From Siphonodentalium dalli (taxonomy: Eukaryota > Mollusca > Scaphopoda > Gadilida > Siphonodentaliidae): DNA of 64,000 nt. The notes under the pieces are model-generated. The model worked only from the letters and a program-made list of their open reading frames with translations. It did not search any database and was not told the origin of the DNA. The stretch lies in the NCBI GenBank assembly GCA_032622095.1, contig CP136066.1, positions 94,571,319-94,635,318 of the forward strand. Reading direction: 5' to 3'. Of this stretch, positions 41,676-53,132 are shown one piece after another; position 1 is the first letter of the stretch, and the number at the start of each line of letters is the position of its first letter. The position numbers and the translations under genes are program-made.

Positions 41676-42772
41676 ATGACATCACCAACAACCATCACAA
41701 CCACGCCGATCTCCCGAACATCACCAACAACCATCATCACCACACCGATCTCCCGAACATCACTAACAACCATCATCGCCACACCGAACTCTCGAACATC
41801 ACCAACAACCATCATCACCACACTGATCTCCCGAACATCACCAACAACCATCATCACCACACCAAACTCGCGAACATCGCCAACAACCATCATCACCACA
41901 CCGATCTCCCGAACATCACCAACAACCATCATCACCACACCGATCTCCTGAACATCACCAACAACCATCATCACCACACCGATCTCCCGAACATCACCAA
42001 CAACCATCATCACCACACCGATCTCCCGAACATCACCAACAACCATCATCACCACACCGATCTCCCGAATATCATCAACAACCGTCATCACCACACCGAT
42101 CTCCCGAACATCACCAACAACCACCATCACCACACCGATCTCCCGAACATCAACAACCATCATCACCACACCGATCTCCCGAACATTACCATCAACCATC
42201 ATCACCACACCGATCTCCCGAACATTACCAACAACCATCATCACCACACCGATCTCCCGAACATCACCAACAACCATCATCACCACACCGATCTCCCGAA
42301 CATCACCAACAACCATCATCACCACACCGATCTCCCGAACATCACAAACAACCATCATCACCACACCGATCTCCCGAACATCACCAACAACCATCATCAC
42401 CACACCGATCTCCCGAACATCACCAACAACCATCATCACCACACCGATCTCCCGAATATCACCAACAACCGTCATCACCACACCGATCTCCCGAACATCA
42501 CCAACAACCATCATCACCACACCGATCTCCCGAACATCAACAACAACCATCATCACCACACCGATCTCCCGAACATCACCAACAACCATCATCACCACAC
42601 CGATCTCCCGAACATCACCAACAACCATCATCACCACACCGATCTCCCGAACATCACCAACAACTATCATCACCACACCGATCTCCCGAACATCACCAAC
42701 AACCATCATCACCACACTGATCTCCCGAACATCACCAACAACCATCATCACCACACCGATCTCCCGAACATT
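41676..42772 (-). repeat. 39-bp minisatellite, open on both strands
   Basis: About 28 copies of CATCACCAACAACCATCATC plus ACCACACCGATCTCCCGAA. Because the unit is a multiple of three without stops, it stays open for 378 codons on the minus strand (unit VREIGVVMMVVGD) and 91 on the plus strand. One unit lacks exactly three bases. No signal peptide, promoter or splice context supports a protein. Confidence 0.93.
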
Positions 42773-44570
42773 CTCCTATTGTTGGTTATATAAACGTATT
42801 CAAATCATTTTTTGATCGATTGATGAAGGCAAGTAGACCTATAAAGACTTTCTAAGCTTCAAAGTTGTTACGGACGGGTGGGCGTTGAACGCTCTCCCGA
42901 GGATGTAATTGTAGGTGAATGAAGGTACATAGAGTATACATTTGACATGCGTGGTGAATTTTTCTCTGTGAGGTGCACCTCACAGGTGATGATGTTGAAA
43001 TGAGTATAAATTGTATTTGTGAATCAGAATTTTTTTTAATTCCATGGCCAATCATCACAGTATATAATACATAAAGTGTAAAGATAAAACAATGAGACAA
43101 GTCATGTAGAGGTCGTCTTCCTGTCGCCACCCTAAAATTAACGATATTGCTATTGATTCTTTCAATAATAAGTCCTATCAAGGCATTTGAGAGCTGGTTA
43201 CTTATTCTTGTATCCATTTGTTCAAGATTAAATCAAGTCGTTATGACTATAATTATTTATTAAATATTTCATCTTGATTAGAATTAGTCAGTTTAGAACA
43301 GCATTGAAACATGTGTAATGGTGAAAGTGGACAGTTTGATATGTCATTTAGATCATCGAATATTTTTCCATAAGTGAATTTGTGAGCTGAGATGAATTTC
43401 TGTCAGTCACCACACAAGGAAAAATGGTCTACACAAAACGGACGGTGTCATCCAGCCAATTCATTGTATTCTCGGAATCCCATAGATATGTTTTCTACCT
43501 ATCTATGCCATGTAACACTGTTTCGACAAATCATCGAACGTCGACATGACGGTGGGTGCACTGTATTTGGCAACACCACTCCAGAAGCTTGAAAGTCACA
43601 GTTTTGACTTAGACGTTTATGGATCAACACAACGAGGCCCAAACTGACAATAAAATTATTATTAGACTCATGTCATATTTCAACACAGATCTCAATATTT
43701 GTTGATTGACTTGGAGATTGCCCGTCAAAAATGACGGATAAATGAATGTACTTGTTACTTTCTGGTGGTCGCGTGCATGACCAATTTCTTATTTATATTA
43801 AAAATGGAATGGCTAATAGTATGCTTTTCTTGTCACGGCATGGCGGCGTAGGAATACTTTATTTCACTATAAAGAAATGAATTTACCCCTCCCGCTTCAA
43901 CATGTATGTACGCATGGGCGTAGCCAGTTTGCTCTAAGGCGGATTCGTCAGCTGAGAGCAACAGCATAATTGATGCTGCGAGCCCAGTAGATGGGTGGAT
44001 ATCCAATATGACGGACGCCTCACACACCAACACCTTCAGAATTCTTCATGACGAACATTATGAATAATTAAATTTCATTTCCCTAATATAAGATATAATC
44101 AAACCACTGCACGGGTAGTTCGTGTGCGACATATGGATATACTATGCAAGTATTGTCTAAGTGGATTAATGCCAATAGTTTAGTACGAAAGGTTCTGGTC
44201 ATCTGAACGCCTACCAATTCTTCAGTTCGAGGGTATCCGGGTCACAACATTAATATTTAAAATAGCACCCATTTCCAACAGTAATTGAACGTTCGACCCT
44301 ACAACACAAGCACTTCCACGACAAAATCAGCACCCTTTGTTATATATTCACACATAACCTGATGACAAATTAATTTTGCGCCCCTTACCAATGTTATTGT
44401 AGAACGCATGGAAGTTTCGTCTATGCAATGGCAAAGCAAGTGTGGGTTTGTGTGCGACGTCATTTCGACAAACGTCATAAGAAATAGTGTGGTCAGTGGT
44501 CCAAATTTGGGCTACATTAGACGCATGGTTTAAAAGACAAAAACGCGCCAAAAAGCGTGACCGAGTTACA
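42773..44570. other. Intergenic, nothing recognised
   Basis: No domain, RNA gene or terminal repeat recognised on either strand. Confidence 0.45.
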
Positions 44571-44605
44571 CACACACAGTCACGCACACACACACACCCT
44601 TGTTT
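44571..44605 (+). repeat. CA microsatellite
   Basis: Imperfect ACACAC run. Confidence 0.8.
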
Positions 44606-44833
44606 GTATTACATACGTTGTGGGGACATTTCTTTAGAAATTCAAACAATACCGTAGTTGTGAGGACCTCGTTATTTCGTAAATATTACAAACTCGGAGG
44701 GTACCTTTAACGAAATAACGGCAATCTCTGTAACGCATGCGTAGTATCATTTCCGCCTAGTGCGGACGAAAAAATATCAAAAATTTCTAAAAATACAAAT
44801 TTCCGTCGCCTTAAGGGAAAAAACTGTTAACAT

Positions 44834-44870
44834 TGTGAGGACATTGTTTTACTATATGAATGTCCTCACA
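44834..44870. repeat. Perfect 12-bp-stem hairpin
   Basis: TGTGAGGACATT (44834-44845) and complement (44859-44870) around a 13-base loop. A related TGTGAGGACCTCG lies at about 44659. Confidence 0.75.
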
Positions 44871-44879
44871 GAGATGGGT

Positions 44880-44965
44880 TAACACACTCACACCCTCACA
44901 CGCACACACACACCCTCACGCACACACACACACACACACACAGATTTCCCAAAATATATAATAGA
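44880..44965 (-). mobile_element. Helitron-like element E11, 5' end only
   Basis: On the minus strand TCTATTATATATTTTGGGAA follows directly after the preceding CTAG, then a TG microsatellite. No 3' end is found below this point. Confidence 0.55.
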
Positions 44966-45286
44966 CTAGCCGATGAGCCCGACGTTGTCCGGGCTATTCA
45001 AAAACAAAATTTCAAGTCGATAGCTCCACCCGTTTCCGAGATCTGGTCTGCGCATGCGCGTAGCTGGCGTCGTACGGGCTCGGCGACCCGATAAAATTCG
45101 TATCCGGGGCAAGATACATTATCACTTGATTAAACACCGCAGTGCCGTTTTTTTGTGACTGAGATTGGAGAACGGGTGCTCTGAGCTTCTCCAAAACGCG
45201 ACCACGGCGGTGTCGGTGGGATTTTACACTTACATAGGAAGTTTGAGCTCAATCTGTACACGCGTTTTAGATTCTATGAAGTACAC

Positions 45287-45319
<33 letters not shown>

Positions 45320-45342
45320 CGGAAGTCTCAAAATATATAGTA
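44966..45342 (-). mobile_element. Helitron-like element E10
   Basis: Ends with hairpin GCCCGGACAACGTCGGGC and CTAG (44969-44966). Head is TACTATATATTTTGAGAC, i.e. the TC start mutated to TA, followed by a TA microsatellite. Single 122-base unit plus a unique segment. Confidence 0.7.
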
Positions 45343-46481
45343 CTAGCATGGTAGCCCGCCACCGGCGGCTTGTCCGAAACATTGTTTATATTTTTTTTTT
45401 ATTTTTAGCTCCACGCGTTTCAATAAGAAAAAATTGTACCCGGTAGCTCCACCCGTTTCCGAGATCTGGTCTGCGCATGCGCGAAGCTGGCTTCGCACGG
45501 GCTCGGCGACCCGATCAAATTTGTACCCGGCCCAAGATACATTCACATAGCAAATTTCAAGTCGATAGCTCCACCCGTTTCCGATATCTCGTCTGCGCAT
45601 GCGCTGCACGGGCGTCGCATGGGCTCGCCGACCCGATAAAATTTGTACCCGGCGCAAGATACATTCACATTGCAATTTTCAAGTCGATAGCTCCACCCGT
45701 TTCCGAGATCTGCCTTTTTAATCGAGATAAATGCATTTCGTACTCGTCCTAATGTACTATTTCGAGCGATAACAATTGTCAGACTCCCATCGTGAACCTC
45801 AACACGAAGTAAACACGTGTTTCGAGCGATAACATTGCATTGAAGTCAGACTCCCATCGTGGACCCCCAAGACGACGTAAACACGTGTTTGTTCCCGTAT
45901 AACTCTGGAGACTCTGACTTCATATATATATATAATGACGTTATTAACCCCGGCCGTGCCGTTTGAGCTGATTTTAATGACTGGGAGTGGAGTACGGGTG
46001 CTCGGAGCTTCTGGAAAACGCGAGGACGACATCGTACGTGGGTTTTACCTCTAGATGGGAAGTTTGAGCTCAATCTGTCCAGCCGTTGTACTATTTCGAG
46101 CGATAACAATTGTCAGACTCCCATCGTGAACCTCAACACGAAGTAAACACGTGTTTCGAGCGATAACATTGCATTGAAGTCAGACTCCCATCGTGGACCC
46201 CCAAGACGACGTAAACACGTGTTTGTTCCGGTATAACTCTGGAGACTCTGACTTCATATATATATATAATGACGTTATTAACCCCGGCCGTGCCGTTTGA
46301 GCTGATTTTGATGAATGGGAGTGGAGAACGGGTGCTCTGAGCTTTTCTAAACTGCGACTACGGCGGTGTCGGTGGGATTTTACACTTACATACGAAATTT
46401 GAGCTCGATCGGATCAGTCGTTTTGGATTCTATGAAGTACACACATATATATATACGAAGTCTCAAAATATATAGTATAGA
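45343..46481 (-). mobile_element. Helitron-like element E9, alternative hairpin
   Basis: Ends with GCCGCCGGTGGCGGGC, TACCATG, then CTAG (45346-45343), a different hairpin from the common one. Head TCTATACTATATATTTTGAG. It contains two 122-base units near its 3' end and a 334-base tandem duplication. Confidence 0.75.
45761..46428 (-). repeat. 334-bp tandem duplication inside E9
   Basis: TTCGAGCGATAACAATTGTC begins at 45761 and again at 46095, and the copies remain nearly identical through the GTTCCCGTATAACTCTGGAG and ATATATATAATGACG parts. Confidence 0.85.
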
Positions 46482-47475
46482 CTAGAAGGTGACCCGACTT
46501 CGTCCGGGCTATTCAAAAACCAAATTTCAAGTCGATTGCTCCACCCGTTTCCAAATTTCAAGTCGATTGCTCCACCCGTTTCCTAGATCTGGTCTGCGCA
46601 TGCGCGAAGCTGGTGTCGCACGTGCTCGGCGACCCGATAAAATTCGTATCCGGGGCAAGATACATTCACATACCAAATTTAAAGTCAATATCTCAACCCG
46701 TTTCCGATATCTCGTCTGCGCATGCGCGAAGCTGGTGTCGCACGTGCTCGCGACTTCGTCCGGGCTATTCAAAAACCAAATTTCAAGTCGATTGCTCCAC
46801 CCGTTTCCTAGATCTGGTCTGCGCATGCGCGAAGCTGGTGTCGCACGTGCTCGGCGACCCGATAAAATTCGTATCCGGGGCAAGATACATTCACATACCA
46901 AATTTTAAGTCGATAGCTACACCCGTTTCCGAGATATATAGCCCAATGTCATTTGCGGATACCTCGGCCGGTGATGAGTTAACGCGACACAGTCAAATGC
47001 ATCGGCAGGGTGAGAGTTAACGTAATCTAGCTTTATGACCTCTGACGACGTCATAGAAATTACGCATTGATTTTATCCTGATAAAAGCATCGTACCACTT
47101 GTACCTAATAATTGAGGCAGATAACTAAAACGGATACATACATATTATATATCTTTGGAAAGATGAAGCCACACAGATTCTAACCGTGCAAATTATATGA
47201 CTGGCAATTTATTATTCGCGCTATATCGAATCGATTTGTGAGCACCGAACTGAAATATATTAGCGCAAAAACGGCGTAAAAACAGATTTGACCTCCGCAC
47301 GTGAAAAGTTGACCTCGCACGGACAAATAAATATGCCTATGTTCGTCTCCGGCCGAAAACACATCCAAATACCAAATTTCATCGAAATTGGCTTAGTCGT
47401 TTTGGAGTCCATCGATTTCAAACACACAAACACACACACACACAAACACACAGATCTTTCAAAATATATAATAGA
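46482..47475 (-). mobile_element. Helitron-like element E8, composite core
   Basis: Hairpin GCCCGGACGAAGTCGGGT, then CACCTTCTAG (CTAG 46485-46482). Near its 3' end is a doubled unit (46500-46560) and a joint at about 46750 where GTGCTCG runs into CGACTTCGTCC, a read-through-like duplication of the terminal block. The 5' half (46975-47460) is shared with 49965-50440. Confidence 0.75.
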
Positions 47476-47998
47476 CTAGCCGATGAGCCCGACGTTGTCC
47501 GGGCTATTCAAAAACCAAATTTCAAGTCGATAGCTCTACCCGTTTCCGATATCTGGTCTGCGCATGCGCGAAGCTGGCGTCGCACGGGCTCGGCGACCCC
47601 GATGAGCCCGACGTTGTCCGGGCTATTCAAAAACCAAATTTCAAGTCGATAGCTCCACCCGTTTCCGAGATCTCGTCTGCGCATGCGCGAAGCTGGCGTC
47701 GCACGGGCTCGGCGACCCGATAAAATTCGTATCCGGGGCAAGATACATTCACATACCAAATTTCAAGTCGATAGCTCCACCCGTTTCCGAGATCTCGTCT
47801 GCGCATGCGCGAAGCGGGCGCCGCACGGGCTCGCCAATACGACAACGTTCACCGCCTGGTCAAACTACACACACGTACCAAGTTTCGTCCCGATCGGTCG
47901 AGAATCGTAGATTTGTATAAATGACAGACAGACAGACAGACAAACAAACAAACAAACAAACATACATACAGACAGAGGTCTTCAAAATATATATGAGA
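47476..47998 (-). mobile_element. Helitron-like element E7
   Basis: Complete minus-strand copy of the 122-base-unit subfamily: TCTCATATA head, CTGT/TGTT microsatellite, leader, three units, hairpin, CTAG. The terminal block is duplicated at 47600-47640. Confidence 0.85.
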
Positions 47999-49067
47999 CT
48001 AGCAGGTTAGCCCGCCACTGGCGGCATTCGTCCCATGGCTTTGTTTCAGAAACATGACATTTTTGTAATTATTTTGTTTTTATTTATTTTTGTTTTTTAT
48101 TTTTGAATATGAATTTAATGTTTTTTAAATTTAATATATTTTGTTTCTGAATTGTTTTTTTATTGTTAATTTTTTTTAATTTTAAATTGTTTTAATTAAA
48201 TTGTAAATTGTTTTATTTAATTTTTTTGTTTCTGGCGGAAAAATTTACCCGTAGAAATCCCCCCCCCCTTCCTAGAAACGACAGACAACGCATTCTTTGT
48301 TTCGCGAAATCTCTCTACGATAACATTGCATTGAATTTAAAACAAACGCTTCCCGTCGGGAAATCTGTCTTCGGGTCGTTGTTGTTGGCATCACGGCTCC
48401 CCGAAAACTCTCACATTGCCGAAAACGTGTATTTAGTAATATCGTTGTTGTTGATATTTACGGCTTGGGGGCTATTTTCTTATTTAGCAAGTTTGAGCTC
48501 AATCGGTTAGAGTCTATAAAGGACACACTCATATATATGACACTTCCCGTAGGTAGCAAGTTTGAGCTCAATCGGCATTCCCTGGAATATCCCGTAGATT
48601 GGCAGATTCCAGTAGCTTTATAACGGTATATCTGAGGAGAAATCTGATGCTATATTCGTGATTATCTGGGATGATTTCGGTATATACCAAAGGTATATAC
48701 TGTAAAAACAGAGCGCGCCATCCGTGCTCGCTGGGAATAAATTTCGAGCGATAACGTTTGCGTTCCCGTATAACTCTGCATATGCGAATAACGTTGAATG
48801 GGAAACAGACGCTCTTTATAGAGATGCGTCAAAAACAAACGCTCATTAAATAATCACTTGATTAACCCCCCGCCGTGCCTTTGCGGTGATTTGAGATTGG
48901 AGAACGGGTGCTCTGAGCTTCTCTAAACCGCGACTACGGCGGTGTCGGTGTGATTTTACACTTACATACGAAATTTGATCTCAATCTGTACACGCGTTTT
49001 GGATTCTATGAAGTACACACACACACACACACACATATATACGAAGTCTCAAAATATATAGTATAGA
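47999..49067 (-). mobile_element. Helitron-like element E6, alternative hairpin
   Basis: Ends GCCGCCAGTGGCGGGC, TAACCTG, CTAG (48002-47999), a second example of the GCCGCC hairpin class. Head TCTATACTATATATTTTGAG then CA/TG microsatellite. Its core shares CGATAACGTTTGCG-type and TTGAGCTCAATC blocks with E9. The 100-codon frame at 48208-48510 lies within repeat sequence and is not counted as a gene. Confidence 0.75.
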
Positions 49068-49649
49068 CTAGAAGGTGACCCGACTTCGTCCGGGCTTGGA
49101 CCTTGAATTGACCATTTTGAAGGTCACGGTCAAGTGGGTTAACGATTTGACCCGTCCAAAACACTGCCCGGACAAAAGTACCCGACAAAAGTACCCGTCG
49201 AAATCCATCCGGTTTTACCGATTTGACCTTGAATTTATCATTTTGAAGGTCAAGGTCAGGTCGGGGTCACGATTTGACCCGTCCAAAACACTCAGTGGAC
49301 AAAAGTAACCCATCAAAATTGGCGATTTGACCTTGAATTGACCCGATTTCAAGGTCAAGGTCACGTCGCACGGGCAAATGAATATGCTTCTGAGACTCCC
49401 GATACGAAAGTACCCCCACATACCAAGTTTCATCGAAATCCCGTGATATTCGGGCGTTTGACCTTGAAATCACCCGAGTGCAAGGTCAAGGTCACGTCGC
49501 ACGGGCAAATTAATATGCCTATGCCACTTCCTGGCCGAAAATACCCCCACATACCAAGTTTCATCGAAATCGGATAGGGCGTTTTCGAGTTCATCGCGAA
49601 CACACACACAGACAGACAGGCAGACAGATCTTCCAAAATATATAATAGA
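49068..49649 (-). mobile_element. Helitron-like element E5, GACCTTGA subfamily
   Basis: TCTATTATATATTTTGGAAG head, CTGTCTGCC microsatellite, units with GGTCAAGGTCA and TTTCGATGAAACTTGGTAT, hairpin and CTAG (49071-49068). Its core matches the array at 3190-3761. Confidence 0.8.
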
Positions 49650-50450
49650 CTAGAAGGTGACCCGATTTCGTCCGGGCTTTGACCTTGAATTGACCATTTT
49701 GAAGGTCAAGGTCAGGTGGGGTCAAACACCAACACCCCAAAAAATGGTGGAAATCGGCCCAGCGGATACCGGGAAATCGGCCCAGCGGATACCGAGATAC
49801 CCTATGCATCAAATTTCGTCCGTAAAAATCCGCCAGTTTAACCGATTTGATTTCCACTCAAGTATATAAACGCGCCTCATATACACACGCTCATTAATTA
49901 TCAAGTTTCAACGTAAAGATAAATTACCATCGGTGCCCGAGATATCGCCAAGACGTCTGAAACAGTCAAATGCATCGGCCGGTTAAGCGTTAACGTGATC
50001 TAACGTTATGACATCTAACGACGTCATAGAAGTTACGCATTGTTTTTATCCTGATGGAAGATAGTACCACTTCTTCTTGATAATTGAGGCAGATAACTAA
50101 AACGGATACATACGCATTATATATCGTTGGAAAGAGGAAACACGAAATATTCTCACAGTGTCATTATTATGACTGGCATTTTATTATTCACGCTGTTTCG
50201 AATCGATTTGTAAGCACCGAACTCAAATGAAAGTCCCGTAACACAGCGTAAAAACAGATTTGACCTCGGCACGTGAAAAGTTGACCTCGGATCTGAAAAT
50301 CAATATGCCTATGCCACTTCCCGACCGATAGTACCCTCACATACGAAGTTTCATCGAAATCGGGTCGGCCGTTTTCGAGTTCATCGCCAACACACACACA
50401 CACAGACACACCAAACACACACACACAGATCTTCCAAAATATATAATAGA
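49650..50450 (-). mobile_element. Helitron-like element E4
   Basis: Head TCTATTATATATTTTGGAAG with TG microsatellite, CTAG end at 49653-49650 preceded by the GACGAA-loop hairpin. A 24-base block (AAATCGGCCCAGCGGATACC) is tandemly doubled at 49749-49795. The 49965-50440 part is the sister of 46975-47460. Confidence 0.75.
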
Positions 50451-50453
50451 TAG

Positions 50454-51151
50454 ATAGCCGATGAGCCCGACGTTGTCCGGGCTATTCAAAAACCAAATTT
50501 CAAGTCGATAGCTCCACCCGTTTTCTAGATCTGGTCTGAGCATGCGCGAAGCTGGCGTCGCACGGGCTCGGCGACCCGATAAAATTCGTATCCGGGGCAA
50601 GATACATTCACATAGCAAATTTCAAGTCGATAGCTCCACCCGTTTCCGAGATCTCGTCTGCGCATGCGCGAAGCTTGCGTCGCACGGGCTCGGCGACCCG
50701 ATAAAATTCGTATCCGGGGCAAGATACATTCACATACCAAATTTCAAGTCGATAGCTCCACCCGTTTCCGAGATCTCGTCTGCGCATGCGCGAAGCTGGC
50801 GTCGCACGGACTCGGCGACCCGATAAAATTCGTATCCGGCGCAAGGTACATTCACATAGCAAATTTCAAGTCGATAGCTCCACCCGTTTCCGAGATCTCG
50901 TCCGCCTGGTCAAACTACACACACGTACCAAGTTTCGAGTCGATAGCTCCACCCGTTTCCGATATCTCGTCTGCGCATGCGCTGCACGGGCGTCGCACGG
51001 GCTCGCCAATAACGACAACGACGACCGCTTGGTCAAACTACACACACGTAACAAGTTTCGTCCCGATCGGTCGAGAATCGTAGATTTGTATAAATGACAG
51101 ACAGACAAACAGACAAACAGACAGACAGAGGTCTTCAAAATATATATGAGA
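50454..51151 (-). mobile_element. Helitron-like element E3
   Basis: 122-base-unit subfamily, about four units. The end reads CTAT instead of CTAG. Near 50900-50940 a unit is joined directly to leader sequence (TCCGCCTGGTCAAACTACAC), as if an internal leader copy had been captured. Confidence 0.75.
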
Positions 51152-51693
51152 CTAGCCGATGAGCCCGACGTTGTCCGGGCTATTCGACCCGATAAAATTC
51201 GTATCCGGGGCAAGATACATTCACATACCAAATTTCAAGTCGATAGCTCCACCCGTTTCCGAGATCTCGTCTGCGCATGCGCGAAGCTGGCGTCGCACGG
51301 GCTCGGCCACCCGATAAAATTCGTATCCGCGGCAAGATACATTCACACCCCAAATTTCAAGTCGATAGCTCCACCCGTTTCCGAGATCTGGTCTGCGCAT
51401 GCGCGAAGCTGGCGTCGCACGGGCTCGGCGACCCGATACAATTTGTACCCGGCGCAAGATACATTCACATAGCAAATTTCAAGTCGATAGCTCCACCCGT
51501 TCCCGAGATCTCGTCTGCGCATGCGCGAAGCGGGCGCCGCACGGGCTCGCCGATACGACAACGTCCACCGCCTGTCAAACTACACACACGTACCAAGTTT
51601 CGTCCCGATCGGTCCAGAATCGTAGATTTGTATTAATGACAAACAAACAAACAAACATACATACAGACAGAGGTCTTCAAAATATATATGAGA
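51152..51693 (-). mobile_element. Helitron-like element E2
   Basis: Three to four units, CTAG at 51155-51152, head TCTCATATA at 51693. Most of the terminal block except the hairpin is merged into unit sequence near 51185. Confidence 0.8.
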
Positions 51694-52342
51694 CTAGCCG
51701 ATGAGCCCGACGTTGTCCGGGCTATTCAAAAACCAAATTTCCAAGTCGATAGCTCCACCCGTTTCCGATATTTGGTCTGCGCATGCGCGAAGCTGGCGTC
51801 GCACGGGCTCGGCGACCCGATAAAATTCGTATCCGGGGCAAGATACATTCACATAGCAAATTTCAAGTCGATAGCTCCACCCGTTTCCGAGATCTCGTCT
51901 GCGCATGCGCGAAGCTGGCGTCGCACGGGCTCGGCGACCCGATAAAATTCGTACCCGGGGCAAGATACATTCACATACCAAATTTCAAGTCGATAGCTCC
52001 ACCCGTTGCCGAGATCTCGTCTGCGCATGCGCGAAGCTGGCGTCGCACGGGCTCGGCGACCCGATAAAATTCGCATCCGGGGCAAGATACATTCACATAC
52101 CAAATATCAAGTCGATAGCTCCACCCGTTTCCGAGATCTCGTCTGCGCATGCGCGAAGCGGGCGCCGCACGGGCTCGCCAATACGACAACGTTCACCGCC
52201 TGGTCAAACTACACACACGTACCAAGTTTCGTCCCGATCGGTCGAGAATCGTAGATTTGTATAAATGACAGACAGACAGACAAACAAACAAACAAACAAA
52301 CATACATACATACAGACAGAGGTCTTCAAAATATATATGAGA
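51694..52342 (-). mobile_element. Helitron-like element E1 (head of the minus-strand train)
   Basis: Starts TCTCATATATATTTTGAAG after an A (complement of T at 52343), has the longest CTGT/TGTT microsatellite, four units, hairpin and CTAG. Its first unit carries the CTTGATATTTGG, GGATGCGAATT and TCGGCAACGGG variants found otherwise only in F1 at 9290-9803. Confidence 0.85.
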
Positions 52343-52682
52343 TATCACTGGCTATAAAATCCAAAATACTTGTTAGATTAGGTTCTTATAACAATTGATA
52401 TATGTGTCGTTGACATGCTCATGTTATGGGTTATTTGCATTATCATGTGACTATTACTACCTTGAAACATTTTGAAAATACCTTGAAAAAGTGGCATTTT
52501 TTATGAAAAATCTTACTATTTTTTTGGCTGATGTAAGTGAAAGAAGACATCAGCAGCAATAATAGCCACACCATACATGAGATATTCATTGGACTGAAAG
52601 ACCAGGCTCTGTAAAATGCATTAAAATGCTTTAAAGTGACTCCCAGGAATCAAAAATGATAAAAAGCTATTTTCTCCCTTTA
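52343..52682. other. Flank of the minus-strand train
   Basis: AT-rich; nothing recognised. Confidence 0.4.
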
Positions 52683-53132
52683 GGTTACACTGGTGTAAAT
52701 GTTTTACATAGGCCTCAGTGATAACGTTTTAGCGTATAGTGTTGGCAATATAAATGTTGGGTCCAAAATTTTCTTTAAATCTGAAAAATTGACATTTTGG
52801 GAAACTTTTTACACAAAAAAATCATGTCTGTCTAGCAGGGTATTCGCCTTTAAATCTTATGTTTTCGTAACTAGTGTCAGAACCGCATAAAACAATACAG
52901 TCATATTTTAGACCACACCAAAAAATTCAAACTTCACTACAAAGGGTTAATTCCTGTGCCAATGGTTATTTTACCTATGGGTAATCATAGGGAAGAGGTG
53001 TGATGATTTTTTATGTGAAAAACACACAAGGCTATTGACCAATCAGGGCCCAGTGTCTATTTTATTTTCTCCTATATATTCCTCCCGCATCCGCTAGATG
53101 TCACTCGGAACCTTATTTACACCAGTGTAACC
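52683..53132. mobile_element. MITE with perfect 18-bp terminal inverted repeats
   Basis: GGTTACACTGGTGTAAAT (52683-52700) and its exact complement (53115-53132) bound 450 bases without coding capacity. No convincing target duplication, so the superfamily is open. Confidence 0.8.

Noticed and set aside
41618-42754. 378-codon minus-strand frame
   Set aside because: A 39-base unit without stops stays open automatically; no start context, signal peptide or splice evidence.
48208-48510. 100-codon frame with a hydrophobic end
   Set aside because: Lies wholly inside a Helitron-like element and has no recognised domain or codon bias.
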